DNA of 64,000 nucleotides from Lysobacteraceae bacterium 2PB. Its GTDB lineage: Bacteria > Pseudomonadota > Gammaproteobacteria > Xanthomonadales > Xanthomonadaceae. Shown in pieces: positions 27,428 to 37,322 of the stretch; position 1 is the stretch's first letter, and the number at the start of each line of letters is the position of its first letter. The notes beneath the pieces are model-generated. The model was not told the origin of the DNA. It made no database searches and saw only the letters and a list, made by a program, of their open reading frames with translations. Position numbers and translations under genes: made by a program. Location of the stretch: positions 32,658 to 96,657 of the forward strand of contig SCMT01000013.1 in NCBI GenBank assembly GCA_005502915.1. The letters run 5' to 3'.

Positions 27428-28886
27428 GGTGCAGATTCAGCTATTACAGCCAGACCAAAGCTTCACTCTTGTACCTGGCCTCAACACGTGCGCTATCGCA
27501 GAGCGCCCTGCGCTGCTGACTGTTCGCCATGCAGCTGCCGACGTATTTCTTGACGATTCACCAGTAACAATGCGAACTGTTGGTGACGCACGTGTGGCCA
27601 CCATTGACCTTCAAAACCAAGCCGGCATGCATCGAATTAGGCTTGGCTCAGGCATTTCGAGCATAAGCTTCGACTTTGTAACCGAAACGGCAAAAGCAAA
27701 CTGGGCCGAAATCCAAGCAATGGTTGCCGCTACTCGCGCCTTCTCCACGACTAACTGTCGGCCGTTCTTGTATGCTGGGCGCAATGGGAATGCCGACCTA
27801 TCGACGACCGAGCGACTAGTATTCTGGCTACGAGAGCGCGCTGCTGAAATCGCTTCATTAGTTCGAGCCATAGATAAATCACCTGCTTCCAGGTCTCAAC
27901 CCCGTTTGGCCTTTTCTACTAGATCACGTGGATTAGATCGACGTGCAACTGCTTCATTAATAAGAGAGCGACCGCATCTGCTTGAAGCTTCAAGTGACGG
28001 AGGTATTGTAGTCGGCCAGCAACGCTATTGGCCGAGTATGGTACGAGTTCGTGAGCAAGTGGCCATTGGACCCGTGATCGAACACCAACGCATACGCCAT
28101 TTTCTTTATCGCATTTCTCGAATTTACCTCGAACTTGCACTGCTCGATTCAACGTTACGTGCACCAGCCTCCGACATAGCGGGACTCTTATCTGCACGGC
28201 TTTTCTATGGCCTGCTCCCGAATCATTTCGCTTCTTACGGGCACCAACCCTCAGAAATAGAGAGGCGCGACATACGTTACGGACGACTGCGGCAACTCTC
28301 GGCGGAGTTTGATTCACACATGGGAGTCGGCGATCTCCGTGAAGGCATCCGAGCAGGAATAAAGGAGACTTGGGAGGTATACCAATGCTTTGCGGCCCAC
28401 ATGGTTGGAGAAGCCCTAAGCCTCGAATATGTCGGATCTACACGTGACTTGCGGCACCGCGACAGAAGCGGCGCCTCTATGAAGCGTGGCGAAGTTTCGC
28501 TCTATTACGACGTCCAGTTACCTTCAGTAGTTCTGCAATCATGGCGCGCAACGACCTCCCGCCCTGCAGGGGAGCGACCCGACGTGGTCGTCGTAGACAT
28601 GGCAAGGCGCCAATGCATCCTACTCGACGTGAAGTTCAGTATTGATAGCGCCGGACGATGCCGAGCTGAACATCTATTTGAAGTACAAGGTTATCTAAAT
28701 AGCTACGGCGTCTCCCAAGGGGGGATCATTTTTCCCGGATCCCAAACAGCCAATAGTGTTTCCGCCGCCAGCGGTTTTGCCGTCCATGAGTTACCGTTGG
28801 CCGCACAGGATGTAATTGCGAGTCCAAGCACGTCAATTGAGAATCTTCGTCACCGCTTAGATAGGATGTGGACACCTCTGCCCTAA
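27420..28886 (+). CDS. McrC-like PD-(D/E)XK restriction nuclease
   Basis: 488 aa from GTG 27420, preceded by GAGGA; it overlaps the methyltransferase end by 8 bp. The nuclease site is at residues about 386-407: 'RPDVVVVDMARRQCILLDVK', i.e. D388, then D403-x-K405, followed by 'FEVQGYLNSYG' (Gln/Tyr helix). Upstream parts are mixed alpha/beta without a known name, similar in layout to McrC and LlaJI R2-type subunits. McrC-type proteins cut DNA when driven by a McrB AAA+ motor; such a gene lies convergently downstream with a 4-bp overlap of stops. The pairing is inferred from adjacency and domain logic. Confidence 0.78.
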   Translation: MGRVQIQLLQPDQSFTLVPGLNTCAIAERPALLTVRHAAADVFLDDSPVTMRTVGDARVATIDLQNQAGMHRIRLGSGISSISFDFVTETAKANWAEIQAMVAATRAFSTTNCRPFLYAGRNGNADLSTTERLVFWLRERAAEIASLVRAIDKSPASRSQPRLAFSTRSRGLDRRATASLIRERPHLLEASSDGGIVVGQQRYWPSMVRVREQVAIGPVIEHQRIRHFLYRISRIYLELALLDSTLRAPASDIAGLLSARLFYGLLPNHFASYGHQPSEIERRDIRYGRLRQLSAEFDSHMGVGDLREGIRAGIKETWEVYQCFAAHMVGEALSLEYVGSTRDLRHRDRSGASMKRGEVSLYYDVQLPSVVLQSWRATTSRPAGERPDVVVVDMARRQCILLDVKFSIDSAGRCRAEHLFEVQGYLNSYGVSQGGIIFPGSQTANSVSAASGFAVHELPLAAQDVIASPSTSIENLRHRLDRMWTPLP

Positions 28887-30577
28887 TAGCGTGATACAAC
28901 TGCCCCTGTTCCTGTGTCAGTGGTCTCTACTAGCGCCTTCAAGGCAGCCTCTGCCTCCGAGAATGCTGCTGAGTTAGGGTGGGAACTCAAGCGATTAATG
29001 AGAGCTTCGACTCGATGCCCAGGACCACTCAGCTGCGGAACGATCTTTCTAGCAATCTGGCGATCCAGTGCCTTGATGACTGTCTCATGAGAAAGACAAA
29101 CGTAATCAAGAACGTCCTGAAGGACTCCCATAGTAAGTAGGTCACCCGTTATCTGACAGATTTCCCACAACAAATCTAGTAGTTCAACTGAGCTTGCCCG
29201 GCCGCCGTTTGCGATTGCAGCAGAAAGAGCATCAGCCTTGATCTGATCAAACGCACCTTCTAAAGGTGTTCCGAGTCTTGCTTGTACAGATTGCAGGCTT
29301 TGACGTACCAACGTCAGAGCAGCTGAGTCAAACGCGGACCTATCGCCAGACGATACAATCGTGGCGAGATGGTTAGGCATTTCTATGATGTTGGCGCGCC
29401 GCTTTACCGGGCCACTGAGAGGCAGGCGAGTCGCTTCGTCAAGGTACGAGTTGATGGTGCCGAAGATGAACGTGTCAGTCGGAATATGCCGAGGTTCCTG
29501 CGAACCGGGCAATTCAACACTTGTGCCGCTTTCAATGGCTGGGAGAATGCGTGCAAAGTAGTTGTCAACTTCCGACAAGTTCATCTCGTCGAGAATGACA
29601 ATGTAAATATCTTTGCGTCTTTCGGTCAGTAGTAATTGTTTGGTGAGTTCGGTAGCAGCAAGTTCGCCAGAAATCTTCTCGTATCCAACCACGTCTGCCT
29701 CGGTGAACTCCTTTCCGATTGGAATCGCGATCTCTTTTACAGCACCTCCAAAGAACTCAGCCATCGCCGAAGCGAAAGCCCTGGCAAAGCTTGTCTTGGC
29801 AGTGCCGGGTTTTCCAGCCAGCACGACGAAAGGCTGGGCCTTCAACGAGTAATAGACAGACTCAATGAACCCGTCAGGTAAGATGATCTGGTGTTTGTTG
29901 CGAATCGCGTCCACAAGCGCGACTAAAAGATCGGACTCCGAGCGACTTGCAAAGGAAGCGCCCTTTGGCGTGCCACCTGTAAGAGCCGCAAGTTCGTCCG
30001 GAGCGACAGGATCGCTGAAAAAGAACTGGTCAGGATCCTCTGCATCTAATTTGAACAACTCTCGCAGCTCATCGTCCGTGATGTGAAAATCAGAAAGGAA
30101 CCTAACTTGCAGCTGCTGGACATCAGCAGGGATATCTTCGTTACGATAGAGCCAAGCTGCTAGGTCATTCACGGGAAGTCGGTCATCGGGCGCAACTCCA
30201 GGCAGCTGCGCTTTAAGTTTTTCGATGTAATCGGTTGCGAACGCCCATTCTCGTCGATTCGGGTGAATCAACGCATCTTTGAAGTTGTCTGTTGTTCGCG
30301 CTCTTTGTAGAGTTGCTCCGGAATACTTTGCTGCTTTCCAGTCTCCATGCTCTTGAGCTGGCCCTGCGAACGGGACAAAAAACTTTTTACCGGGAGGTGC
30401 CCCATCGGGTTGGTAGTAACTTTCGAGAAACGCGTTCTCATCACTACCCCACACACGCGGTGCGCCTACAGGCAGCTCAGACCTCTTCATCGATAAGAAC
30501 GTGACCCCGAAAAAAGGCTGATAGCGCTTGAGCGCCTTAATCGCCTTGGCAAGTCGCCCGATCGAAACGTAAGACAT
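28883..30577 (-). CDS. McrB-like AAA+ NTPase restriction motor
   Basis: 564 aa from ATG 30577, with AAGAGG about 8 bases upstream. Walker A is GKPGTAKTS (255-263), Walker B 'IYIVILDEMNLSEVDNYF' (324-341), and 'FIFGTINSYLDEATRLPLSG' (370-389) with 'KRR' at 392-394 supplies sensor and finger residues typical of the McrB/MoxR-like clade. The N-terminal 230 residues are an unassigned domain that may recognise modified DNA or a target site. It is convergent with the McrC-like gene, unlike usual mcrBC operons, which run in one direction. The two subunits therefore have separate promoters. Confidence 0.83.
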   Translation of the reverse strand: MSYVSIGRLAKAIKALKRYQPFFGVTFLSMKRSELPVGAPRVWGSDENAFLESYYQPDGAPPGKKFFVPFAGPAQEHGDWKAAKYSGATLQRARTTDNFKDALIHPNRREWAFATDYIEKLKAQLPGVAPDDRLPVNDLAAWLYRNEDIPADVQQLQVRFLSDFHITDDELRELFKLDAEDPDQFFFSDPVAPDELAALTGGTPKGASFASRSESDLLVALVDAIRNKHQIILPDGFIESVYYSLKAQPFVVLAGKPGTAKTSFARAFASAMAEFFGGAVKEIAIPIGKEFTEADVVGYEKISGELAATELTKQLLLTERRKDIYIVILDEMNLSEVDNYFARILPAIESGTSVELPGSQEPRHIPTDTFIFGTINSYLDEATRLPLSGPVKRRANIIEMPNHLATIVSSGDRSAFDSAALTLVRQSLQSVQARLGTPLEGAFDQIKADALSAAIANGGRASSVELLDLLWEICQITGDLLTMGVLQDVLDYVCLSHETVIKALDRQIARKIVPQLSGPGHRVEALINRLSSHPNSAAFSEAEAALKALVETTDTGTGAVVSRY

Positions 30578-30764
30578 TCGAAGACCTCTTGGAGCCTCGT
30601 ATGATGGTCGCACAGACTTCAATCAATGACCATTCCATGTGGCTTCAGCTTCTATTGACGCTCGCCCTGAAGACAGCGCTGCGTAATCCGGTCCATGTCG
30701 GTACGCGCGAGCGGATGGGCAGGGTTGATCTCGGACGGGCGATCGCCAAGCCTCGCCGGGGCGA

Positions 30765-31172
30765 TCAGGCAACCTTGGCTCTCCGCATCGATTCGCCAAT
30801 GAGGTCGAACCGGCTGGCGTTGTGGACCAAGCTGTCGAGGACCGTATCGGCCAGGGTGGATTCGTCAAGCCAGGGGTGCCGACCGTCGAACGGCACCTGG
30901 CGCGTGACCAGCGCGCTGTGGGTGCCGGGGCGGTCATCGACGATCTCGAGCAGGTCGCGTTTGAACTCTTCGCTCATCGGAGCCAGTCCGAAGTCGTCGG
31001 GTAAAAGAAGATCAACGCTGGCCAGTTGCTTGAACGAGGCGCCCTTCTAATGCACTGCGCCGGCCCGCGGCAGGTCACCGGCCATTCGTGGCAGACGGAA
31101 GTAGCGCACCGACTTGTCCTGGCGGCAGGCCTGGTGTGCTAGGGCGCAGGCCAAGTAGCTCTATGCCAATCC
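30765..31172 (-). pseudogene. Decayed IS21-family istB (transposition helper ATPase)
   Basis: One continuous minus-strand frame resembles the IstB ATPase: 'YLACALAHQACRQDKSVRYF', 'KGASFKQLASVDLLLPDDFG' (Walker B), 'TRQVPFDGRHPWLDESTLAD', 'LVHNASRFDLIGESMRR'. It is broken by two in-frame amber codons, at 31161-31163 and 31047-31049. The first replaces the Walker A lysine (remnant G-L-A-stop-S-Y-L). The N-terminal third and the istA transposase are missing, so the element is dead. It sits between the McrB-like gene and the tRNA and marks past insertion activity at the island edge. Confidence 0.82.
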
Positions 31173-31493
31173 TTCTCAGCTAGTTGCTGCCCAGTGACCT
31201 CGTATCCTCCGCTATCCGCAATTGTTCGCATCCCGCCAGATAGGCATCGATGCCAAAAAACCGCTCTCCCGAGTCCCAGCGTAAATCGTTGATCCACAAG
31301 GAAATCGGAAAATGATCGCTTGGACTCGGCTCTCGTGAAGTCCAAGGCGACGGAGAAGGAGAGAGAGAATTTGGCGGAAATTTCGCCAAAACGCGCGATG
31401 TAGCGTCCGCACCAAGTCCAAGAGAGATTCGCGAAAACCCTGCAAAATAAGGAGGTTTCGCAATGCCACTGAGAGCGGTTTGACGCGGTGTAG
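31173..31493. other. Gene-free stretch between IS21 remnant and tRNA
   Basis: No supported gene; small frames on both strands have no recognisable motif. The notable structure is a near-perfect palindrome at 31370-31390. As the segment just 3' of a tRNA gene, this is where an attachment site of an integrated element would lie, but no tRNA-end copy or integrase gene is visible in the window. Confidence 0.4.
31370..31390. repeat. Near-perfect palindrome TTTGGCG...CGCCAAA
   Basis: TTTGGCG (31370-31376) and CGCCAAA (31384-31390) flank a GAAATTT centre that is itself almost symmetric; dropping one G gives a perfect 20-bp dyad. It may be a protein-binding site. Confidence 0.6.
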
Positions 31494-31569
31494 TGGTGGG
31501 CCCACCAGGATTCGAACCTGGAACCAAGGGATTATGAGTCCCCTGCTCTGACCGTTGAGCTATAGGCCC
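31494..31569 (-). tRNA. tRNA with anticodon CAU, most like tRNA-Ile2
   Basis: A 76-nt cloverleaf: acceptor strands GGGCCTA / TGGGCCC pair (one G-U), T arm CCAGG-TTCGAAT-CCTGG, anticodon loop CTCATAA (CAU), and an encoded CCA end. The anticodon stem and variable region (ending TTGGTTC) resemble E. coli tRNA-Ile2 (ileX) more than elongator tRNA-Met, so the wobble C is probably modified to lysidine by TilS to read AUA. Initiator or elongator Met identity cannot be fully excluded. It sits just downstream of the rpoD terminator on the same strand. Confidence 0.9.
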
Positions 31570-31596
31570 GCCGCGGGCAGGCATTCTAGCCCAACG

Positions 31597-31622
31597 AAAA
31601 AGCCCGCGAGACGCGGGCTTTT
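31597..31622 (-). terminator. Intrinsic terminator of rpoD
   Basis: A 7-bp GC stem (GCCCGCG / CGCGGGC) with a 3-base loop is followed, on the rpoD strand, by a run of five T. A-rich and T-rich flanks on both sides would let it work in either direction. It lies 22 bp after the rpoD stop. Confidence 0.85.
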
Positions 31623-31643
31623 CCGGGGCGAACCTCGCGACGA

Positions 31644-33491
<1,848 letters not shown>

Positions 33492-33718
33492 GGGGCGCCA
33501 CCGTGGGAAAGTGAACCCGTAATTATAACAGCCCCGGGAGGGAAACTGGCGCCGGAACGGGCAGGAACGGCGCGGGAGGCGGGGCGGGCGAGGCCGCGAC
33601 GCCCGGGAGAGGAGACGAGCCTCCGGGACGAAAGGAGGCATCCGGCGCACGATGTGGTGCGCAGACGCAGGCTTTGCAAGGCTTGAACGGACGTCGGACC
33701 GACCGGGCGTCCGGAAGT

Positions 33719-34159
33719 TCAGGCACGGAGCAGGAAGGTCACCGGGCCGTCATTGAGCAGGGACACCTTCATGTCCGCACCGAATCGCCCCGTTTCGACG
33801 TGCGATCGATGCTGTTGCCGGCAATAATCTAACAGTTGGCCGAAGATTCGTTCAGCCTCCTCCGGCGGGGCGGCGGTGCTGAAGCTCGGCCGCAGGCCCG
33901 ACCGCGTGTCGGCGGCGAGGGTGAACTGGCTGACCAGCAGCAAGCCGCCACCTGTGTCGGCCAGGGACAGGTTCATCTTGCCGGCCTCGTCGGAAAAGAC
34001 CCGGTAACGCAGCAGGCGGTCGCCCAGCTTCGCGATCTGGGCCGCACCGTCGCCTGGTTCGACGCCGACCAGGGCGAGCAGGCCGGGGCCGATGGCACCG
34101 ACGGTCTCGCCGTCGACGACGACGCTGGCGTGGGTGACGCGCTGGATGAGGGCGAGCAT
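33719..34159 (-). CDS. dtd: D-aminoacyl-tRNA deacylase
   Basis: 146 aa from ATG 34159 ([15 protein letters not shown]); the frame extends upstream but the family begins here. The two active-site signatures are visible: '[20 protein letters not shown]' (SQFTL) and the C-terminal 'NDGPVTFLL' (the GP motif that excludes L-amino acids). It frees tRNAs from D-amino acids and glycine mischarged on tRNA-Ala. It diverges from the acyltransferase gene at 34277. Confidence 0.95.
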   Translation of the reverse strand: MLALIQRVTHASVVVDGETVGAIGPGLLALVGVEPGDGAAQIAKLGDRLLRYRVFSDEAGKMNLSLADTGGGLLLVSQFTLAADTRSGLRPSFSTAAPPEEAERIFGQLLDYCRQQHRSHVETGRFGADMKVSLLNDGPVTFLLRA

Positions 34160-34276
34160 GCGGGCGGCCGGGCGGGATGGAGAATGGGAGGCGGCATCGT
34201 ACACAGGCGCGGCCGGGCGCCGCATGCATGGCTTCCAGGCCACGGGGCGTCGGCAGCCATCGCTTAGACTTCAGGG

Positions 34277-35215
34277 ATGACCGAAGCACTTGCCCGCCTG
34301 CTGGCCTTCCTCGTCGGCGCCGTCGCCCGCCTGCCCTGGGCGTGGCTGCGCGCAGGGGCGGACGGCATCGCGGGGCTGATGCGCCGGCGCGGCACGCGCG
34401 AGAGCCGGGTGGCGCTGCGCAACCTGGAACTGGCGTACCCCGGATTGCCGGCGGCCGAGCGCGATGCGCTGCACCGGGCGATCCTGCTCACCACCGCGCG
34501 GCAGACGCTGGAAACGCTGCGGCTGTGGACCCGCCCGCACGCGGAGAACCTGGGCATGATCCGCGAATCGCATGGCGTCGAGCTGTTCGATGCTGCCATC
34601 GCGGCCGGCCGCGGCGTGATCGTGGCGGCGCCGCACTATGGCAACTGGGAACTGCTCAACCAATGGCTGGCCGCACACACCGAGCTGGCGATCCTCTACC
34701 GCGCGCCCGAATCGGCGCTGGGCGAAGCCTTCCTGCGCCACGTGCGCGCCGACGGCGCCGAGCGCGTGGTGCAGATCCGCGCCGAGGCCGCCGGCATCCG
34801 CCAGTTGTTCAAGCGCCTGCGCGATGGCGGCGTGGTGGGCATCCTGCCGGACCAGCAGCCGAAGAAGGGCGATGGCGAATTCGCGCCGTTCTTCGCGCGG
34901 CCGGCCTACACCATGACCCTGCTGCCGCGCCTGGCCGAGCGCAGCGGCGCGGCGGTGCTGTTCGCCTACTGCGAGCGCATCGGCGACCGCAGCTTCGCGC
35001 TGCGCATCGAGCCGGCGCCGGCGGAGATCGCGTCCGCCGACACGGTGGTGGCCACGCGGGCGCTGAACGCGACCGTGGAACGCATTGCTCGCCGCGACCC
35101 GACGCAGTACCAGTGGACCTACAAGCGCTACACGCTGCAGCCGTCGATGAACCCGGTCGACAACCCTTATCGCGATCTCGAACGCCGACGCCATCCAGCC
35201 CAGGGCACGCCATGA
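34277..35215 (+). CDS. Lipid A lauroyl/myristoyl acyltransferase (LpxL/HtrB family)
   Basis: 312 aa. The HxxxxE/D catalytic signature is 'PHYGNWELLN' (about 115-124); 'GILPDQQPKKGDGEFAPFF' and 'YQWTYKRY' are further family blocks. An N-terminal hydrophobic helix anchors it to the inner membrane, where it adds a secondary acyl chain to lipid A. LpxL versus LpxM type cannot be decided from sequence alone. Its stop overlaps the next gene by ATGA, forming an operon with two PH-domain membrane proteins. Confidence 0.88.
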   Translation: MTEALARLLAFLVGAVARLPWAWLRAGADGIAGLMRRRGTRESRVALRNLELAYPGLPAAERDALHRAILLTTARQTLETLRLWTRPHAENLGMIRESHGVELFDAAIAAGRGVIVAAPHYGNWELLNQWLAAHTELAILYRAPESALGEAFLRHVRADGAERVVQIRAEAAGIRQLFKRLRDGGVVGILPDQQPKKGDGEFAPFFARPAYTMTLLPRLAERSGAAVLFAYCERIGDRSFALRIEPAPAEIASADTVVATRALNATVERIARRDPTQYQWTYKRYTLQPSMNPVDNPYRDLERRRHPAQGTP

Positions 35216-35790
35216 CCACGAACGACCCCGCCGACGCCTCCGTCGGTGCTCCCGATGCCACCGACGCAACGGACGCGCGCAACGCACCGGAGCCGGCCAT
35301 GGACACCCGCCTGCCACTGCGCGAATGGCGGGCCCTGCCGGCGCGGGCCTACCGCGTGTTCCTGATCGTGTCGCTGATCGTGACGGTGCCGCCGGCCATC
35401 GCCGCCAGCATCGCGCTGTACCGCACGGGCGATCCGCTGCTGTGGCTGAAGATCGCCGCGGTCTGGACGCTTGCGCTGTCGCTCGCGGTCTGGACCGCGC
35501 GGCGCCGCCACCGCTACACCTTCTGGCTGCTGGACGACGCCGGTTTCGCGGTGCGCCGTGGCCGCATGTGGCAGTGGGAAACCCGCGTGCCGACCTCGCG
35601 CGTGCAGCACCTGGACCTCAAACGCGGGCCGATCGAGCGTGCCCACGGCCTGGCCTCGCTGGTGCTGCACACCGCCGGGACCCGGCTGAGCGCGGTGAGC
35701 ATCTCCGGCATGGAGGACGCCGACGCCGAGGCCCTGCGCGACCATTTCAGCCGCCAGATCGACCGGCAGGACGACGATGACCACGCCTGA
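35212..35790 (+). CDS. Bacterial PH-domain membrane protein (YdbS-like)
   Basis: 192 aa. After a disordered acidic N-terminus (about 1-35), two transmembrane helices ('RVFLIVSLIVTVPPAIAASI', 'IAAVWTLALSLAVWTA') precede a bPH2 domain ('RRGRMWQWETRVPTSRVQHL', 'LDLKRGPIERAHGLASLVLH'). YdbS/YdbT pairs occur in many bacteria; they are membrane proteins of unsettled function. The start overlaps the acyltransferase stop and its end overlaps the next gene by 14 bp, so all three are co-expressed. Confidence 0.82.
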   Translation: MTTNDPADASVGAPDATDATDARNAPEPAMDTRLPLREWRALPARAYRVFLIVSLIVTVPPAIAASIALYRTGDPLLWLKIAAVWTLALSLAVWTARRRHRYTFWLLDDAGFAVRRGRMWQWETRVPTSRVQHLDLKRGPIERAHGLASLVLHTAGTRLSAVSISGMEDADAEALRDHFSRQIDRQDDDDHA

Positions 35791-37300
35791 GCCCTCGGCA
35801 GTGCCCGCCGGCATGGACGCGGCTGCGCCGGAGCGCCGGCTGCACCCGATGTCGTGGCTGTTCGTGCTGATCCAGCAGTTGCGGCAATTCATCCTGCCGC
35901 TGATCGTCCTGTTCTTCATGGGGCGGGGCGACCGCAACGACCTCTGGGGCCTGGTCGCGATCTGCGTGCTGGCGGTGGTCTCGATCTGGCAGTACTACAC
36001 CTATCGCTTCCGGATCGGCGTCGACAGCCTGCAGATCCGCAGCGGCCTGCTGGAGCGCAGCCTGCGCGAGATCCCCTTCGCGCGGATCCAGAACGTGGCG
36101 CTGCGCCAGACCGTGCTGCACCGGATCTTCGGCGTGGCCGAGGTGCGCCTGGAATCGGCGGGCGGCATCAAGCCGGAGGCGGAGATGCGCGTGCTCACGC
36201 TGGCCGATGCGCTGGCGCTGGAAGCGCTGGTGCGGCGGCGTCGCGGCGAAGCGCGCGCGGGCGCAACCGCATCCGCTGCGGAGATCCACGACGACGGCGA
36301 GGTGCTGCTGCGCCTCGGTGCGGGCGACATCATCCGCGCGGGCCTGATCTCCAATCGCGGCATGGTCGTCGTGGGCGGCGCGTTCGCAGCGCTCGCGCAG
36401 CTCAGCCGCGACCTGTTCTCCCAGATCATCGAATCCTGGGTGCGTGGCCTGTTCGGCGTGGTCGAGGATTACGGCCGCGGGCACGAAACCGCCGCGGTCC
36501 TCGTCCTGATCATGCTGTTCCTGGTGGTGGTGCGTCTGTTCTCGATCGCCCTCGCCTTCCTGCAGTACCACGGCTTCCGCCTCGAAGAGCACGGCCGCCG
36601 GCTGACACTGGAACGCGGCCTGCTCAGCCGCGCGCGTACCAGCACGCCGCGTCGGCGCATCCAGTCGTGGACCCTGCGCGAAGGCATGCTGCACCGGCTG
36701 TTCGGGCGGCGCTCGCTCGAAGTCTCCACGGCGGTGCTGGAGAACGGTTCCGACGGCCAGCCGCGTTCGCTGCGCGAGATCGCGCCGGTCGCGACGCCCG
36801 AACGCTGCGACGCGCTGATCCGCCACCTTGCCCCGCAGGTGCAGTGGCCGCCGGCGCAGTGGCAGCCGCTGCATCGCAGCACCTTCTGGCGCCTGGCCGT
36901 GCCGCAGTGGCTGCTGACCCTGGCGATCGCGGTGCCGATGTTCCTGCAGTTCGGCGCCTGGGGCGCGGTACTGGTCTGCCTGTGGCTGCCCTGGGCCGGC
37001 TACATCGCCTGGCAGCACGCACGACATGCCGGCTATTCAGTCGATGCGCGGATGGCGGCGGTGCGCGGCGGCTGGTGGACGCGGACCTGGCGGTTCGCCG
37101 AGATCGGCAAGCTGCAGGCGATCCGCTTCTCGCAATCGCCCCTGGACCGCGCGCTCGGCACCGCGACGCTGCTGCTGGACACCGCCGGCGGCAACGCGAT
37201 CGGCGACCCGCTGCGCCTGCGTTTCATCCCGGTCGACGAGGCCCGCGCGCTCGATGCCCGCCTCGCCGGCGAGATCGCGCGTTCGACGATGCGGTGGTAG
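35777..37300 (+). CDS. Bacterial PH-domain membrane protein (YdbT-like)
   Basis: 507 aa. It contains several bPH2 repeats separated by transmembrane helix pairs: 'YRFRIGVDSLQIRSGLLERS' with 'REIPFARIQNVALRQ', a second unit 'GRRLTLERGLLSRARTSTPR', and a third 'RMAAVRGGWWTRTWRFAEIG'. Hydrophobic pairs lie near 30-75, 200-260 and 365-405. It is the large partner of the YdbS-like protein. The stop codon lies inside a palindrome shared with the convergent gene. Confidence 0.83.
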   Translation: MTTPEPSAVPAGMDAAAPERRLHPMSWLFVLIQQLRQFILPLIVLFFMGRGDRNDLWGLVAICVLAVVSIWQYYTYRFRIGVDSLQIRSGLLERSLREIPFARIQNVALRQTVLHRIFGVAEVRLESAGGIKPEAEMRVLTLADALALEALVRRRRGEARAGATASAAEIHDDGEVLLRLGAGDIIRAGLISNRGMVVVGGAFAALAQLSRDLFSQIIESWVRGLFGVVEDYGRGHETAAVLVLIMLFLVVVRLFSIALAFLQYHGFRLEEHGRRLTLERGLLSRARTSTPRRRIQSWTLREGMLHRLFGRRSLEVSTAVLENGSDGQPRSLREIAPVATPERCDALIRHLAPQVQWPPAQWQPLHRSTFWRLAVPQWLLTLAIAVPMFLQFGAWGAVLVCLWLPWAGYIAWQHARHAGYSVDARMAAVRGGWWTRTWRFAEIGKLQAIRFSQSPLDRALGTATLLLDTAGGNAIGDPLRLRFIPVDEARALDARLAGEIARSTMRW

Positions 37301-37322
37301 GTCGCGCCGGGGCGCGACCTAC
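37297..37322. repeat. 26-bp GTAG palindrome spanning two convergent stop codons
   Basis: GTAGGTCGCGCC (37297-37308) and its exact complement (37311-37322) are separated by two G. The palindrome includes the TAG of the plus-strand gene and the stop of the minus-strand gene at 37319-37321. The GTAG head matches REP elements of Stenotrophomonas and relatives. It probably ends transcription from both sides. Confidence 0.85.

Noticed and set aside
31180..31493. Frame continuing rpoD-opposite translation through the tRNA
   Set aside because: It reads through the tRNA and terminator; not a protein gene.
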